In this document: piece after piece, positions 53,412 through 63,300 of the stretch | Layout of the letters: each line of letters opens with the position of its first letter | How positions within the stretch are numbered: the stretch's first letter is position 1 | DNA from: Sporosarcina highlanderae | GTDB taxonomy: Bacteria; Bacillota; Bacilli; Bacillales_A; Planococcaceae | Assembly (NCBI RefSeq): GCF_030433715.1 | Contig: NZ_JAROCC010000011.1 | Location: 1 to 64,000, forward strand | Length of the DNA stretch: 64,000 nt | Reading direction: 5' to 3' | Notes under the pieces: model-generated | The model's input: the letters and a program-made list of their open reading frames with translations, nothing else | What the model was told of the DNA's origin: nothing | Database searches by the model: none | Program-made: the position numbers and the translations under genes

Positions 53412-53825
53412 ATGAAAATCGCTGTTGCCATTGACGGATCTCAAAATGCTCTACGTGCTGCGAAGCATGCCATCGCACTCGCCCAGCTCTATCCTGAAGC
53501 TCAATTGGATATCATCTATGTCGCTGATTACAATAAAGCGAAAGATGAGCGGCTTTTATCCCAAAATGAAGAAAGCCTTCTGCTAAAAAGAAAGCAAAAG
53601 GCGGACCCTGTACTGAACATGGCTCGTGTTGCAGGCGTGAGCGCGAAAATGACACTGCTAAAAGGAAATCCAAGCCAGGAAATTATTAATTATGTGAATG
53701 CAGAAGCAATGGATCAGCTTGTCTTAGGTAGTCGAGGGTTGAATACATTTCAGGAGATGGTTCTTGGAAGTGTCAGTCATAAGGTGATGAAACATGTGGA
53801 TTGCCCGGTGACGGTTGTGAAGTAA
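53412..53825 (+). CDS. Universal stress protein (UspA family)
   Basis: 137 residues with the Usp fold: VAIDGSQNALRAAKHAI at the start and the ATP-binding loop GSRGLNTFQEMVLGSVSHKVM near the end (G-x2-G-x9-GS pattern), so probably an ATP-binding Usp. It is coupled to the SulP gene. The ATG at 53412 follows AAGGGAGG; an upstream open stretch overlapping the SulP gene is not used. Confidence 0.92.
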   Translation: MKIAVAIDGSQNALRAAKHAIALAQLYPEAQLDIIYVADYNKAKDERLLSQNEESLLLKRKQKADPVLNMARVAGVSAKMTLLKGNPSQEIINYVNAEAMDQLVLGSRGLNTFQEMVLGSVSHKVMKHVDCPVTVVK

Positions 53826-53836
53826 GTGAGTATATG

Positions 53837-53886
53837 TAAACGCCTTGAGAGGGGAGATGGCCCTTCATCTGGGCGTTTTTTTTGTC
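53837..53886 (+). terminator. Terminator of the SulP-Usp operon
   Basis: AACGCC pairs with GGCGTT with a 20-base loop containing a second small stem, followed by eight T. Confidence 0.8.
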
Positions 53887-53987
53887 GTGGTAGTGTGGGA
53901 TTTCCCATTCCAGTATGGAACCAGTTTGATTTCCACTAATTAACTTGCGATACTTTAAGTAAAGAAGGAACGAAAAGGGGAATTGCC

Positions 53988-55220
53988 ATGAAGCTGGAAC
54001 GTTTGCGTCAATCATTTGAAGAACTTGCAAGGTTTTCAGATGAAGGTGAGGGTATCAATCGGCTTGCTTACACTGAAGCTGAACGAAACGCACGTAATTA
54101 TTTGATCAGGCAATTTGAACTTGCAGGACTAACAGTGCGTACGGACTATGCGGGAAACGTCATTGCGCGTAGGGAGGGGAAATCTCCTGACTTACCTGTT
54201 GTTGCGACCGGATCACATATCGACTCTGTCTATGCTGCAGGAGAATTTGATGGAACAGCGGGTATCCTTGTTGCACTCGAAGTCATGCGTTCCCTAACGG
54301 ATGAACACGTTGAAACGGAGCATCCGCTTGAAGCCATCATTTTCGCTTGTGAAGAATCTGCCCGCTTCGGCGCTTCAACTTTAGGTAGCAAAGCTATGAC
54401 AGGCCGTCTTGACCCTGCGTATACACGTTCACTGACTGATAGAAACGGCGTTACTTTATTTCAGGCATTCCAAGAAAATGGTCTCGATTTAGAAGAAGTC
54501 CACTTGGCAAAGCGCTTTCGAGATGAAATCAAATCATTTGTCGAGCTGCACGTTGAACAGGGCCCGGTGCTTGAAAAGCAGGAGGCGGCTATTGGTGTCG
54601 TATCTGCGATTGCAGCTCCAATCCGCTTTCATGTTCACATAGACGGGACTGCAGACCATTCTGGCACTACCCCGATGGATTACCGTCATGATGCTTTGCT
54701 TGGAGGTGCAGAAATTGCACTTTCTGTTGAAAAGGCAGCATTGGAGGAGCTTGAGCATGGTACAGTCGGCACAGTTGGTGTCTTTTCAATACAACCGGGT
54801 GCGATGAATGTCGTACCAGGCACCGCGGACTTGTATGTTGACATTCGGGGGACAAACCGCGAATCTAGAATGAGAGTAGTAGATACACTCAAAACTTCTG
54901 TAACGGAAGTAGCGAAAACACGTGGCTTGGACATTTGGATGGATGAACTATCAAGTGAAGAGCCCGTTCAAATGGACAAAATACTCGTGGCTGAGTTGAA
55001 ATCAATCTGCGAAAAAAAAGGAGTGACATGGCTCGAAATGCCAAGCGGTGCGGGACATGATTCCATGAATATGGCGGCGCTCTGTCCGACTGGCATGATT
55101 TTCGTCCCGTCGAAAGACGGACTCAGCCATAACCCGGCAGAGTATACATCCATGGAACAGTTGATGGAAGGTGCAGAAGTTTTGCGTGCTTTCATGTTGA
55201 AACAGGCGAAGGTGTTATAA
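53988..55220 (+). CDS. M20-family amidohydrolase (N-carbamoyl-amino-acid hydrolase / allantoate amidohydrolase type)
   Basis: 410 residues of peptidase family M20, hydantoinase/carbamoylase subgroup. Metal ligands are visible in VATGSHIDSVYAAGEFDGTAG, ACEESARFG, ELHVEQGPVLE and GAGHDSMNMA. A dimerisation domain is inserted at about 215-330. Likely substrates are N-carbamoyl amino acids, allantoate or ureidoglycolate; no purine catabolism genes are adjacent to decide. It is monocistronic, with a terminator. Confidence 0.88.
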   Translation: MKLERLRQSFEELARFSDEGEGINRLAYTEAERNARNYLIRQFELAGLTVRTDYAGNVIARREGKSPDLPVVATGSHIDSVYAAGEFDGTAGILVALEVMRSLTDEHVETEHPLEAIIFACEESARFGASTLGSKAMTGRLDPAYTRSLTDRNGVTLFQAFQENGLDLEEVHLAKRFRDEIKSFVELHVEQGPVLEKQEAAIGVVSAIAAPIRFHVHIDGTADHSGTTPMDYRHDALLGGAEIALSVEKAALEELEHGTVGTVGVFSIQPGAMNVVPGTADLYVDIRGTNRESRMRVVDTLKTSVTEVAKTRGLDIWMDELSSEEPVQMDKILVAELKSICEKKGVTWLEMPSGAGHDSMNMAALCPTGMIFVPSKDGLSHNPAEYTSMEQLMEGAEVLRAFMLKQAKVL

Positions 55221-55230
55221 TTAGACAAAT

Positions 55231-55280
55231 ATGGTACTACGTTTTAATTGACATTAAAATGTAGTGCCGTTTTTTATTTC
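55231..55280 (+). terminator. Terminator of the M20 amidohydrolase gene
   Basis: GGTACTACGTTTTAAT pairs with ATTAAAATGTAGTGCC around TGAC, followed by GTTTTTTATTT. Confidence 0.92.
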
Positions 55281-55302
55281 CTTAATTAATCAATCAAAAA
55301 TC

Positions 55303-55357
55303 TTGAAAGTCAAAGATGGTCAGTGTATAATGAAAATATAAGTCAAAGATGGTCAAT
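55303..55357 (+). promoter_or_regulatory. clpE promoter with two CtsR operators
   Basis: TTGAAA (55303-55308) and TATAAT (55326-55331) are 17 bases apart. Two heptad repeats of the CtsR type, RGTCAAA-N3-RGTCAAA, overlap them: AGTCAAAGATGGTCAGT (55308-55324), inside the promoter spacer, and AGTCAAAGATGGTCAAT (55341-55357), just after the start site. They share the first 15 bases. Heat-inducible repression by CtsR is expected. Confidence 0.85.
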
Positions 55358-55402
55358 GCCGAATAACATAAATGAACGAACAATATAAGGAGGAAATGGA
55401 TT

Positions 55403-57511
55403 ATGAAATGTCAACATTGTGGTAAAAACGAAGCGACAATGAGCTTTCGACTACAGGTTAATCATCAACGTATGCAGATGCATATGTGTCATACCTGTTT
55501 CCAACAGCTACAAGGGCAACTAAGTGGTTCATTTGGTACTGATGCGAGCCAGTTTTTCCAAGCAAACGGCAAGCAGCAAGCCCGTACGCAAGTTAGAGAA
55601 GTTGATGTAAATCAGGGCAATGGATTGTTAGACGAACTTGGAAGAAATATCTCGAATGATGCCAAGGAAGGACGAATTGACCCGGTCATCGGCCGTGATC
55701 AGGAAGTGAAACGAGTCATCGAGACATTAAATAGAAGAAACAAAAATAACCCGGTGCTTATCGGGGAACCGGGTGTAGGTAAAACAGCAATTGCCGAAGG
55801 CCTCGCAGTTAAAATTAATGAAGGTGATGTCCCGGCAAAACTATTGAGCAAGCAAGTTTACGTCTTAGACGTGGCTTCACTTGTAACGAACACCGGGATT
55901 CGTGGTCAATTTGAAGAGCGCATGAAGCAATTAATCGAGGAGATTGAAAACCGTAAAGACGTCATTGTCTTCATAGACGAAATTCATCTTCTTGTAGGTG
56001 CAGGTTCAGCGGAAGGCTCCAAGATGGATGCGGGGAATATTTTGAAACCAGCATTGGCACGTGGCGGCATGCAACTCGTCGGGGCAACGACATTGAAAGA
56101 GTACCGTCAAATTGAAAAAGACGCTGCACTCGAACGTCGCTTCCAGCCGATCATTGTAAAAGAGCCTAATGCGGAAGACGCCATTACAATCTTACACGGC
56201 ATTAAAGACCGTTATGAAGCTTTCCATGAAGTACGTTATTCTGATGAAGCGATCCGCGCATTCGTCACATTATCACAACGCTATATCCAAGACCGTTTCT
56301 TGCCGGACAAGGCAATCGATTTAATGGATGAAGTGGGAGCACGCTTGAATCTTAAACAGTCTTCAGCAGATGCGGAGCAAATCGGAAAGCGGATTGATGA
56401 GATTGTTCAACAAAAAGAACAAGCAGCAGAAACTGAAGACTATGAAAAAGCGGCTGCTTTGCGCCAAGAAGAAGTTAAATTACGCCAACAACTTGAGGAT
56501 GCCAAGCAAGAGAGAGAAGTTATCTACGAAGTGACAGTTGAAGATATCGAGGCAATCGTAGAAGAAAAAACAGGTATTCCTGTAACGAAACTACAGGCAT
56601 CTGAACAGGCAAAAATGAAAGACCTATCAGACAATCTACGTAAAAAAGTGATTGGACAAGAAGAAGCTGCCGATAGGATTGCCAAAGCAATCCGCCGAAG
56701 CCGCGCAGGGTTGAAATCAAAAAATCGCCCTATTGGGTCGTTCTTATTCGTCGGTCCAACGGGTGTGGGTAAAACAGAAATTACTAAAGTATTGGCGGAG
56801 GAACTATTCGGTTCTCGCGACACGTTAATTCGCCTCGACATGAGTGAATACATGGAGAAACATGCCGTCTCTAAAATTATCGGCTCCCCTCCAGGCTACG
56901 TAGGGCACGAAGAAGGAGGACAGTTAACGGAACAAGTTCGCCGCAACCCTTATTCGATTTTGTTATTCGATGAAATCGAAAAAGCGCACCCGGATGTTCA
57001 ACATATGTTCCTTCAAATTATGGAAGATGGTCGTTTAACTGATTCGCATGGTCGGACAGTAAGCTTCAAGGACACGGTCATTATCATGACAAGCAACGCC
57101 GGAACAGGTGAGAGGAAAGTGAGTGTCGGTTTCAATCAAACCGCACATGAATCTGTCTCCATGCTTGAAACGCTCGGAGACTACTTCAAACCAGAATTCC
57201 TGAACCGATTCGATGCGATTGTACAGTTCAACGAATTAACCGAAGACAATTTACTCGAAATCGTCGACTTGATGCTCGTTGACTTGGAAGAGGCGATTGA
57301 AGAAAATGTTATCGAAGTTTCAATCTCTTCTGAAGCGAAAAGGGAACTGGTGAAGTTGGGCTACGACAAACGTTTCGGAGCACGCCCACTTCGCAGAGTC
57401 ATCCAAGACAAAATCGAAGATCCATTAACAGATTTGATATTGGAAGAAGATCATATTGAAAAAGTCCATGTTGATGTTGTAGATGAAGAAATTGTTGTAC
57501 AGAAAGTATAA
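55403..57511 (+). CDS. clpE: ATP-dependent Clp protease ATPase subunit ClpE
   Basis: 702 residues. The N-terminal zinc finger (CQHC, Cys3/Cys6, and CHTC, Cys29/Cys32) distinguishes ClpE from ClpC. Two AAA+ modules follow: [13 protein letters not shown] with [13 protein letters not shown], and [12 protein letters not shown] with [14 protein letters not shown]. Between them lies a UVR-like coiled region ([18 protein letters not shown]). It unfolds proteins for ClpP and, in B. subtilis, helps destroy CtsR after heat shock, consistent with the CtsR sites upstream. The ribosome site is AAGGAGG. Confidence 0.97.
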   Translation: MKCQHCGKNEATMSFRLQVNHQRMQMHMCHTCFQQLQGQLSGSFGTDASQFFQANGKQQARTQVREVDVNQGNGLLDELGRNISNDAKEGRIDPVIGRDQEVKRVIETLNRRNKNNPVLIGEPGVGKTAIAEGLAVKINEGDVPAKLLSKQVYVLDVASLVTNTGIRGQFEERMKQLIEEIENRKDVIVFIDEIHLLVGAGSAEGSKMDAGNILKPALARGGMQLVGATTLKEYRQIEKDAALERRFQPIIVKEPNAEDAITILHGIKDRYEAFHEVRYSDEAIRAFVTLSQRYIQDRFLPDKAIDLMDEVGARLNLKQSSADAEQIGKRIDEIVQQKEQAAETEDYEKAAALRQEEVKLRQQLEDAKQEREVIYEVTVEDIEAIVEEKTGIPVTKLQASEQAKMKDLSDNLRKKVIGQEEAADRIAKAIRRSRAGLKSKNRPIGSFLFVGPTGVGKTEITKVLAEELFGSRDTLIRLDMSEYMEKHAVSKIIGSPPGYVGHEEGGQLTEQVRRNPYSILLFDEIEKAHPDVQHMFLQIMEDGRLTDSHGRTVSFKDTVIIMTSNAGTGERKVSVGFNQTAHESVSMLETLGDYFKPEFLNRFDAIVQFNELTEDNLLEIVDLMLVDLEEAIEENVIEVSISSEAKRELVKLGYDKRFGARPLRRVIQDKIEDPLTDLILEEDHIEKVHVDVVDEEIVVQKV

Positions 57512-57521
57512 AAACACAAAG

Positions 57522-57562
57522 AAACCGTTCATAGCCGAAAAAGGCTTTGAACGGTTTTTTTA
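57522..57562 (+). terminator. Terminator of clpE
   Basis: AACCGTTCA (57523-57531) pairs with TGAACGGTT (57548-57556), with inner AGCC/GGCT, followed by TTTTTA. Its T tract runs into the left arm of the palindromic repeat. Confidence 0.92.
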
Positions 57563-57714
57563 GGTACCTGTGCAGCGAACTATTCTAAAAATACACTACA
57601 ATTGCATAAGTATTAAATGCAATGTTAATGGGATTAAGGTTTTCATGATAGTTGGTGTATACTTATGCGAATTGGTTGAATTGTCATGAATGTTTCCTGC
57701 ACAGGTACCTAAAA
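57558..57714. repeat. Palindromic MITE-like repeat, copy 2
   Basis: TTTTAGGTACCTGTGCAG (57558-57575) is the exact reverse complement of 57697-57714. The element proper (GGTACC to GGTACC) is 57563-57709, 147 bases. Inner arms CAATTGCATAAGTAT and ATACTTATGC also pair. It shares AAATACACTACAATTG and TTGAATT..CAT.AAT..T near the two ends with copy 1 at 24500. The right arm holds the stop codon of the FG-GAP gene. Confidence 0.85.
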
Positions 57715-58434
57715 TTGTGCGCCAAATATTCCTAAATACTGTTCCTGCAATACAAATCCATTATTATTCCATCCAAGTGTATTCATGATATAACCTAAGC
57801 CATCCGCATGATATCTTCCTGATATTTTCTGGTACGCTAAAAGCTCGTAAACCCCATTTGAATCAAAATCCACCGGATACAAGCCGCTCAAAGGATCTAC
57901 AAAACCGGTTATCGGTGTTTTCAACTTCCCATTTGTGTCATATATTTCATTTAAATAACTTGCATCCCTCGTAGAGATATCAATAATATATTTCTCGTTA
58001 TTTGGCTTGCTTACAACCTCAACCTTATAATGATCTTGATAAGTGACGTCGTAATTGAAATGATTATTATAAACATCAGAATCAAAAAGCAATTTGGCTT
58101 GATTCCCGACAAAGGAAACAATGTAATAATTAATAATTCCACCACTGCCACCTGTAGTAATACCAATCAATATATCATCCACGCCATTGCCTGTGAAATC
58201 ACCCAAGAACAGTGTCGGATTATAGCCAACGTTGTTATGCAGCGGAATACTTGTCAATACTCCCGTTCTCCCATCCCTAATATGAAGCGTAATATTTTGA
58301 ATGAATGGACTATCCGCCGTTTTTGTACCAGTCAAGTAGATTTGATCAATCACCTTATCACCCGTTACATCTCCATTAGATAACGCAACAATAAAAGGTT
58401 GCCCCATAGCGGCACGGAATTGAGAGTTATTCAT
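57709..58434 (-). CDS. FG-GAP/VCBS-like protein
   Basis: 241 residues. Acidic calcium-loop-like motifs NGDVTGDKVIDQIY, GDFTGNGVDDILIG and DFDSNGVYELLAY recur at the spacing of FG-GAP (VCBS) beta-propeller blades. There is no signal peptide, as in some spore-associated VCBS proteins of Bacillales; function is unknown. The TAG stop and last residue lie in the arm of an inserted palindrome, so the natural C-terminus may have been altered. Confidence 0.75.
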   Translation of the reverse strand: MNNSQFRAAMGQPFIVALSNGDVTGDKVIDQIYLTGTKTADSPFIQNITLHIRDGRTGVLTSIPLHNNVGYNPTLFLGDFTGNGVDDILIGITTGGSGGIINYYIVSFVGNQAKLLFDSDVYNNHFNYDVTYQDHYKVEVVSKPNNEKYIIDISTRDASYLNEIYDTNGKLKTPITGFVDPLSGLYPVDFDSNGVYELLAYQKISGRYHADGLGYIMNTLGWNNNGFVLQEQYLGIFGAQF

Positions 58435-58538
58435 GATTTGCCCCTTTCCATAAAGATAAAGACTATAGTTATTATCTATCCTATGGGTTTTTGGGTTGAT
58501 TGCTACTGGTGGGTAAGGAGATTAACTTCGTTCACCTA

Positions 58539-59297
58539 TTAATTTTGAAATAGGTGGTACAACAATCGGTCACGGTCATCGAAAAACTGTTTCATGATGG
58601 AGTAATGTTCTGTTTCTTCCAGAGTTGTTTCCTCAATCCCATCTTCTGTGATTTGGACGATTTTGGAAAGCGGGTGGGCCATCAGAATCGGCGAATGGGT
58701 CGATATGATAAACTGGGATCCTTCCCTAACAAGTTCGTTGATGCGTGCAAGCAATGATATTTGGCGAAGAGGGGACAGGGCGGCTTCGGGTTCATCCAAA
58801 ATATATAAACCGTTGCCTCGAAACCGCTCTCTGAACACGGCGAAAAAGGATTCTCCGTGCGATTGCTCGTGAAGGGATACGCCTCCGAAAGAATCAATGA
58901 TCCTTGAACCAAATGCAGGTTCGCGGTCAAGCTCCTCGATATTTGTCGCTACATTATAAAATGTCTCCGCCCGGAAGAAAAAATGATCTCTTGCCCGTTC
59001 CGTCCCCTTAACAAGACGAATATATTCATCAAGCTTTGAGTGGGAATCAAAACTGGAAAAATTGAAATTCAACGTTCCTCCTTCCGGATTAAAGCCATAC
59101 GCAATGGCGATTCCCTCCAGCAACGTCGACTTTCCCATGCCATTTTCGCCGATTATATATGTGATGTTTGGATGAAGCTCTAATTCGTGCAAGTTCCGGA
59201 CGAAGGGAAGGGTGAATGGGAATGTGCTATGCGGTATCTCTCCCCGCTTCAGACGCACAGCCCTTATATATTGGGAATTTGAGTTCAAAAGTGCCAA
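58539..59297 (-). CDS. AAA family ATPase with ABC/SMC-like motifs
   Basis: 252 residues, a single nucleotide-binding domain: Walker A IIGENGMGKSTLLEG near residue 50, signature-like SHGESFF, Walker B LYILDEPEAALSP and the switch histidine ISTHSPI. It belongs to the stand-alone predicted ATPase group (COG3910/COG1106-like). No nuclease or membrane partner is adjacent. Its role is unknown; repair, nutrient or defence links are only possibilities. It lies head to tail with the FG-GAP gene, 104 bases apart. Confidence 0.82.
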   Translation of the reverse strand: MALLNSNSQYIRAVRLKRGEIPHSTFPFTLPFVRNLHELELHPNITYIIGENGMGKSTLLEGIAIAYGFNPEGGTLNFNFSSFDSHSKLDEYIRLVKGTERARDHFFFRAETFYNVATNIEELDREPAFGSRIIDSFGGVSLHEQSHGESFFAVFRERFRGNGLYILDEPEAALSPLRQISLLARINELVREGSQFIISTHSPILMAHPLSKIVQITEDGIEETTLEETEHYSIMKQFFDDRDRLLYHLFQN

Positions 59298-59445
59298 TTG
59301 AAAGCACTCCTTTCATCGGTTTAAAGAACCCTGCCGTCCATGCCATTACTACACTATTCTCTTACAATCATAGAAATCCTCTATATTGTTGCCTGACTAT
59401 TCAAGAAATGGTATATATAAAGTTTAAGAGGAAAGGGGATAGGGG

Positions 59446-60099
59446 ATGGATTACACATTGATAAGAAATAGAATTGAAGCGATTGCTTCACGGGTCAAAG
59501 AGATTGGTGGAGAGGTTCAAGAAGTCAACATCGGCGTACCGGCTTCCCGAGAACAAATAACGGAAATGGAAGCTCGGTTAGGGGTTAAGTTGCCTGTTAG
59601 TTTTAAGAAGGTCCTTGAGGAGTTTTCAGGGGAGTTTAGCTTGCGGTGGTTTTTACCGGATGAGAGGGCAGATGAATTCGAAGGCGTATTTTCCGGAACT
59701 CCTCATTGGAGCTTAAAACGTCTTCCCGAAATTGAAGAATATCGCATGGGATGGGTTGAAACGGTTTTTCCTAATCCGGACGACCCGTATGATAAGGTTT
59801 GGCACAATAAATTGGCTTTTTGTGATGTGGGTAACGGCGATTATTTAGCCTTTGATACGACGGATAGTGATGACGCACCGGTCGTTTATTTAAGTCATGA
59901 TGATGGAAGAGGCCACGGATATAAGATTGCAAATAACTTTATTGAACTCATCCATAACTGGTCAAAAATCGGTTTTGTGGGGTGCGAGGATTGGCAATGG
60001 CTACCCTTCACAATTAGTCCTGAAAGTGGGATTGATGCAGATGGGGAGACTGCAATAAGATTTAGGGAATGGATTGGGTTAGCAGAGAAAATGGATTGA
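59446..60099 (+). CDS. SMI1/KNR4-family protein
   Basis: 217 residues with the SMI1/KNR4 (SUKH) fold: ASREQITEMEARLGVKLPVSFKKVLEEFSG near residue 35, and a later FCDVGNGDYLAFDT and VVYLSHDD. Many SUKH proteins are immunity proteins of polymorphic toxin systems, but no toxin gene is seen nearby. It is upstream of the large AAA gene on the same strand, 290 bases away, with at least one promoter between. Confidence 0.82.
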   Translation: MDYTLIRNRIEAIASRVKEIGGEVQEVNIGVPASREQITEMEARLGVKLPVSFKKVLEEFSGEFSLRWFLPDERADEFEGVFSGTPHWSLKRLPEIEEYRMGWVETVFPNPDDPYDKVWHNKLAFCDVGNGDYLAFDTTDSDDAPVVYLSHDDGRGHGYKIANNFIELIHNWSKIGFVGCEDWQWLPFTISPESGIDADGETAIRFREWIGLAEKMD

Positions 60100-60202
60100 A
60101 TACAAACTTAAAATGCTTGGAATTGAAAGTAACCCAAACCAATGATGGTCAGGGTTATTTTTAATTACTTTTAGGTTCTCATTGAACTACGTATTGTGAA
60201 AT

Positions 60203-60228
60203 TGAAACGTTTTGAAGTTTGTACCGTA
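60203..60228 (+). promoter_or_regulatory. SigW-type promoter upstream of the large AAA gene
   Basis: TGAAAC (60203-60208), 16 bases, CGTA (60225-60228) fits the sigma-W pattern TGAAAC-N16-CGTA perfectly. It lies 164 bases before the AAA start. An overlapping SigA-like pair TTGAAG (60212-60217) and TATAAT (60234-60239), spacer 16, is also possible. Confidence 0.65.
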
Positions 60229-60301
60229 TTAGATATAATGGAATGCTTCGTTTTCCTAAACAGGAAGGTTTTTTCATCCTATTAGCGGGGCTCTTTTGTC
60301 A

Positions 60302-60310
60302 TGATATAAT
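60302..60310 (+). promoter_or_regulatory. Extended -10 promoter upstream of the large AAA gene
   Basis: TGATATAAT is a perfect extended -10 element (TG at 60302, TATAAT at 60305-60310) without a good -35 box. It lies about 80 bases before the AAA start and after a small TTTCCT/AGGAA hairpin with a T run near 60270. Confidence 0.45.
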
Positions 60311-60342
60311 AGAAACAACAGCATATAAAACGGGGTGAGTAA

Positions 60343-60387
60343 GTGGGTCAAATAGAATTACAGAAGATAGGAAAGGTGGCAGTTTAA
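60343..60387 (+). CDS. Possible 14-codon leader peptide
   Basis: A GTG at 60343 behind GGGGTGAG opens a 14-residue frame (MGQIELQKIGKVAV) that ends four bases before the AAA start and contains that gene's ribosome site (AGGAAAGGTGG). It could couple translation, or be chance. Confidence 0.25.
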   Translation: MGQIELQKIGKVAV

Positions 60388-60391
60388 ACGA

Positions 60392-63300
60392 ATGAGATTA
60401 CGAGATGTCATCAAGTTCCTTCTTCCAGAATATCAAATCATAGAAGTATATAAGGAGAAAGGGTTCTTTGCAAAGAAAAATCGGATGCAGACAGCTGTAC
60501 CTATGTTGCAGCGTCAAGAGTTGCGGGGAGGCGGAGGCTTGGAGAATACGGCGCCAATCCAGTCCGTTTCAAGCAAGCCGGTTAAAACAGCGCAACAGCC
60601 ACAGGAGAATACAGCCGCTTACCAATACAAGGACAAGACGAAATGGAATAGTGCTGAAATCCCGGGCATCTTCGGAGAAATACGCTCCTATCTCACTGAG
60701 GATCTTGTTGGACAGAATGAATTCCTCGATCAGCTGATGATTGCCTTCAAACGGCCATATATTACCGGCTTTGACGGGAACCGACCGAAGAATACGATTT
60801 TTGTCTTAGGGGGTCGGGGAACCGGCCGGAAAACGGGTATCTACCGTGCGATCCATTATATGAAGCAGTATCGGCTTGTAAGCAGTGAAACGGTCATGAA
60901 GATAGATCTTGCTTCATATCCGACGGTTTCAGAGTTCCCGTTGTTCCTATCGGATTTATATAAATGCCTGTACGGTCAGTCGGATGCGATCTTATTCGAG
61001 AACTTTGAGAAATCCCATTCGAGCATAATTGATGTCATTTCGGTGCTGGCGAGGACGGGAACCTTTGCACTCCGCTCGAGGTATGTATTCCAGAACAATG
61101 CCCTGGTAGAAGCCACGGGAATGCTCGTTCAAAATTCCATTAGCGAATTAAGTGCGAATGGCAAGTTCTTCATCTTTGCATCGGAAAAATCCGAAGAAGA
61201 CGTCTTCGATGTATTTGGTCCGAAATTTATGAGTTCGGTCGGCGATGTACTTCATACGACTTCATTTTCCAAAGGTGAAGTGCGGATGCTGACCCTTCGG
61301 ATATTGGCGGAGTTGAAAGAGAAGTGCCGTGGGCAACTTTCTATTGGAATCGCCTGGGATGAGCAGGTACTTAAGGAGACGAACAGGCAATTTAAAACAT
61401 CGACCGGTGTCAATGGTCTGCGGAATTACGTCCATGAGAAGTTCTTTATGCCAATCGCCGAATATAAATTAAGGCATTCATTGGATACGGATGAACGGGT
61501 GATGTTAACCCACTCAGATACAGGCTATTCGGCAATTATACGGGGTAAGACGATTCCGTTGGCAGCACTGCGACCGCAAAAGATGGCTGCGGGCATCGAA
61601 GAAGTGAAGCGTGAACTTGCTACGATCATCGGTATGGACGCTGTGAAAGAGTATGTCCTCCAGTTAGAAGATCACTTGAAAGTTCAACAACGACGGGTGT
61701 CAGCAGGAATCCAGTCGTCGGACATCTCCATGCATATGATCTTTTCGGGAAATCCGGGTACAGGGAAAACGACGATCGCGAGGATTGTCGCAAAGTATAT
61801 GAAGGCACTTGGCATCCTATCCACTGGCCAACTACGGGAGGTGACACGGGCGGATCTCGTCGGTCAATATGTCGGCCAAACAGCACGTCTCACTCAAGAT
61901 GCCATCAACTCTGCTCTTGGCGGTGTTCTGTTCATCGATGAAGCGTATGCGCTTTGCAGGGATAAAAACGATTTATTCGGACTTGAAGCAATCGATACGC
62001 TTGTCAAAGGAATGGAAGATAACCGCAATGATCTACTTGTCATATTGGCTGGTTATGGGGATGAAATGGAAGAATTCCTTAAAGTGAATCCTGGCCTAAA
62101 ATCGCGTTTTCCGAACTTGATCCATTTCGAGGATTATACATCAGAGGAGCTCTGGAAAATTGCTTTGCATACTGCACATAGCAAAGGGTACAGGATTGCA
62201 GCGAACTGTGAGGAACCGCTGCTCCGTCTATTTGATAAACGGCAGATTAAAGGACGGAATGACAGTGGAAACGGTCGCTTAGTCCGAAATATTGTAGAAA
62301 GCACCATTTTGAATCAATCCAAACGCTTGAATGAAGACCCAACCGCCGAATTGGATGAACTTCGCTATGAAGATTTCCAGTTCGAAGAAACCGGCGATTT
62401 CGATCTCGATGCATCCCTTGCGCCAATTATCGGTTTAACCGACGTGAAGGAGTTTGTCCGTCTGCAACATAAGTTGTTGATAGCGGAAGAGAAAAGACGT
62501 GCTGCGGGCATTCAAATGGATACCACGCAATCATTAAATATGATATTTAGCGGCAACCCCGGTACCGGAAAGACGACCATCGCGCGTGTCGTGGCGCAGA
62601 TGTTCAAAGATATGGGCATGCTGAAATCTGGCCATTTAGTGGAAGTGGACCGTGGCGGATTAGTGTCCCAATACGTTGGCCATACGGCGAAGAAGACGGA
62701 AGAAGTGTTCCGGTCGGCGCTCGGCGGTGTACTTTTCATCGATGAAGCGTATTCATTGTCTTCCGAAGGGGACAGTTTCGGCAGGGAAGCGATCCATACA
62801 CTCGTGAAGCTGATTGAGGATTACCGTGGCGAAATTGTTGTGATTTTGGCGGGATATGACAAGGAAATGAAAGAATTCATGAAAGCGAATACGGGTCTTG
62901 CATCTCGCTTTCCGCTTCAGATTAAGTTTCCCGACTATCATGCGGAGGAACTGTTCCGCATCGCCCAAAAGATAATTTCGTCAAAAGGCTTCCGTTTGGC
63001 GGCAGATGCACAGCAATTATTGGAGGAACAGGTCGGCCAACTGCATAAGCAAGCGACAGCTGATTCCGGGAACGGCCGGATGGTAAGAAACTATGTAGAA
63101 GAAATAGTGCGAAACCAGTCGGCGAGGATTGCTACGGTGGATGTGCCTGCGGAAGAAATGCAAATGATCATCCCGCAGGATATTGAACCGATGAAAAAAG
63201 TCGACGATGATTTCGACCTCGAGGAACAATTGGCGAAAATCGTTGGATTGGATGAAGTGAAAGGTTATATACGTGGTCTCAACGCACGATTACGGATGCA

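Noticed and set aside
52648..53478. Long antisense open frame over the SulP gene
   Set aside because: It is complementary to a well-supported SulP gene, has no ribosome site and shows no family motifs.
60392..61600. Frameshift in the first AAA module
   Set aside because: The frame is continuous from 60392 to 64000 (an exact multiple of three), and Clp-like similarity persists on both sides of the altered Walker motifs, so the changes look like real substitutions.
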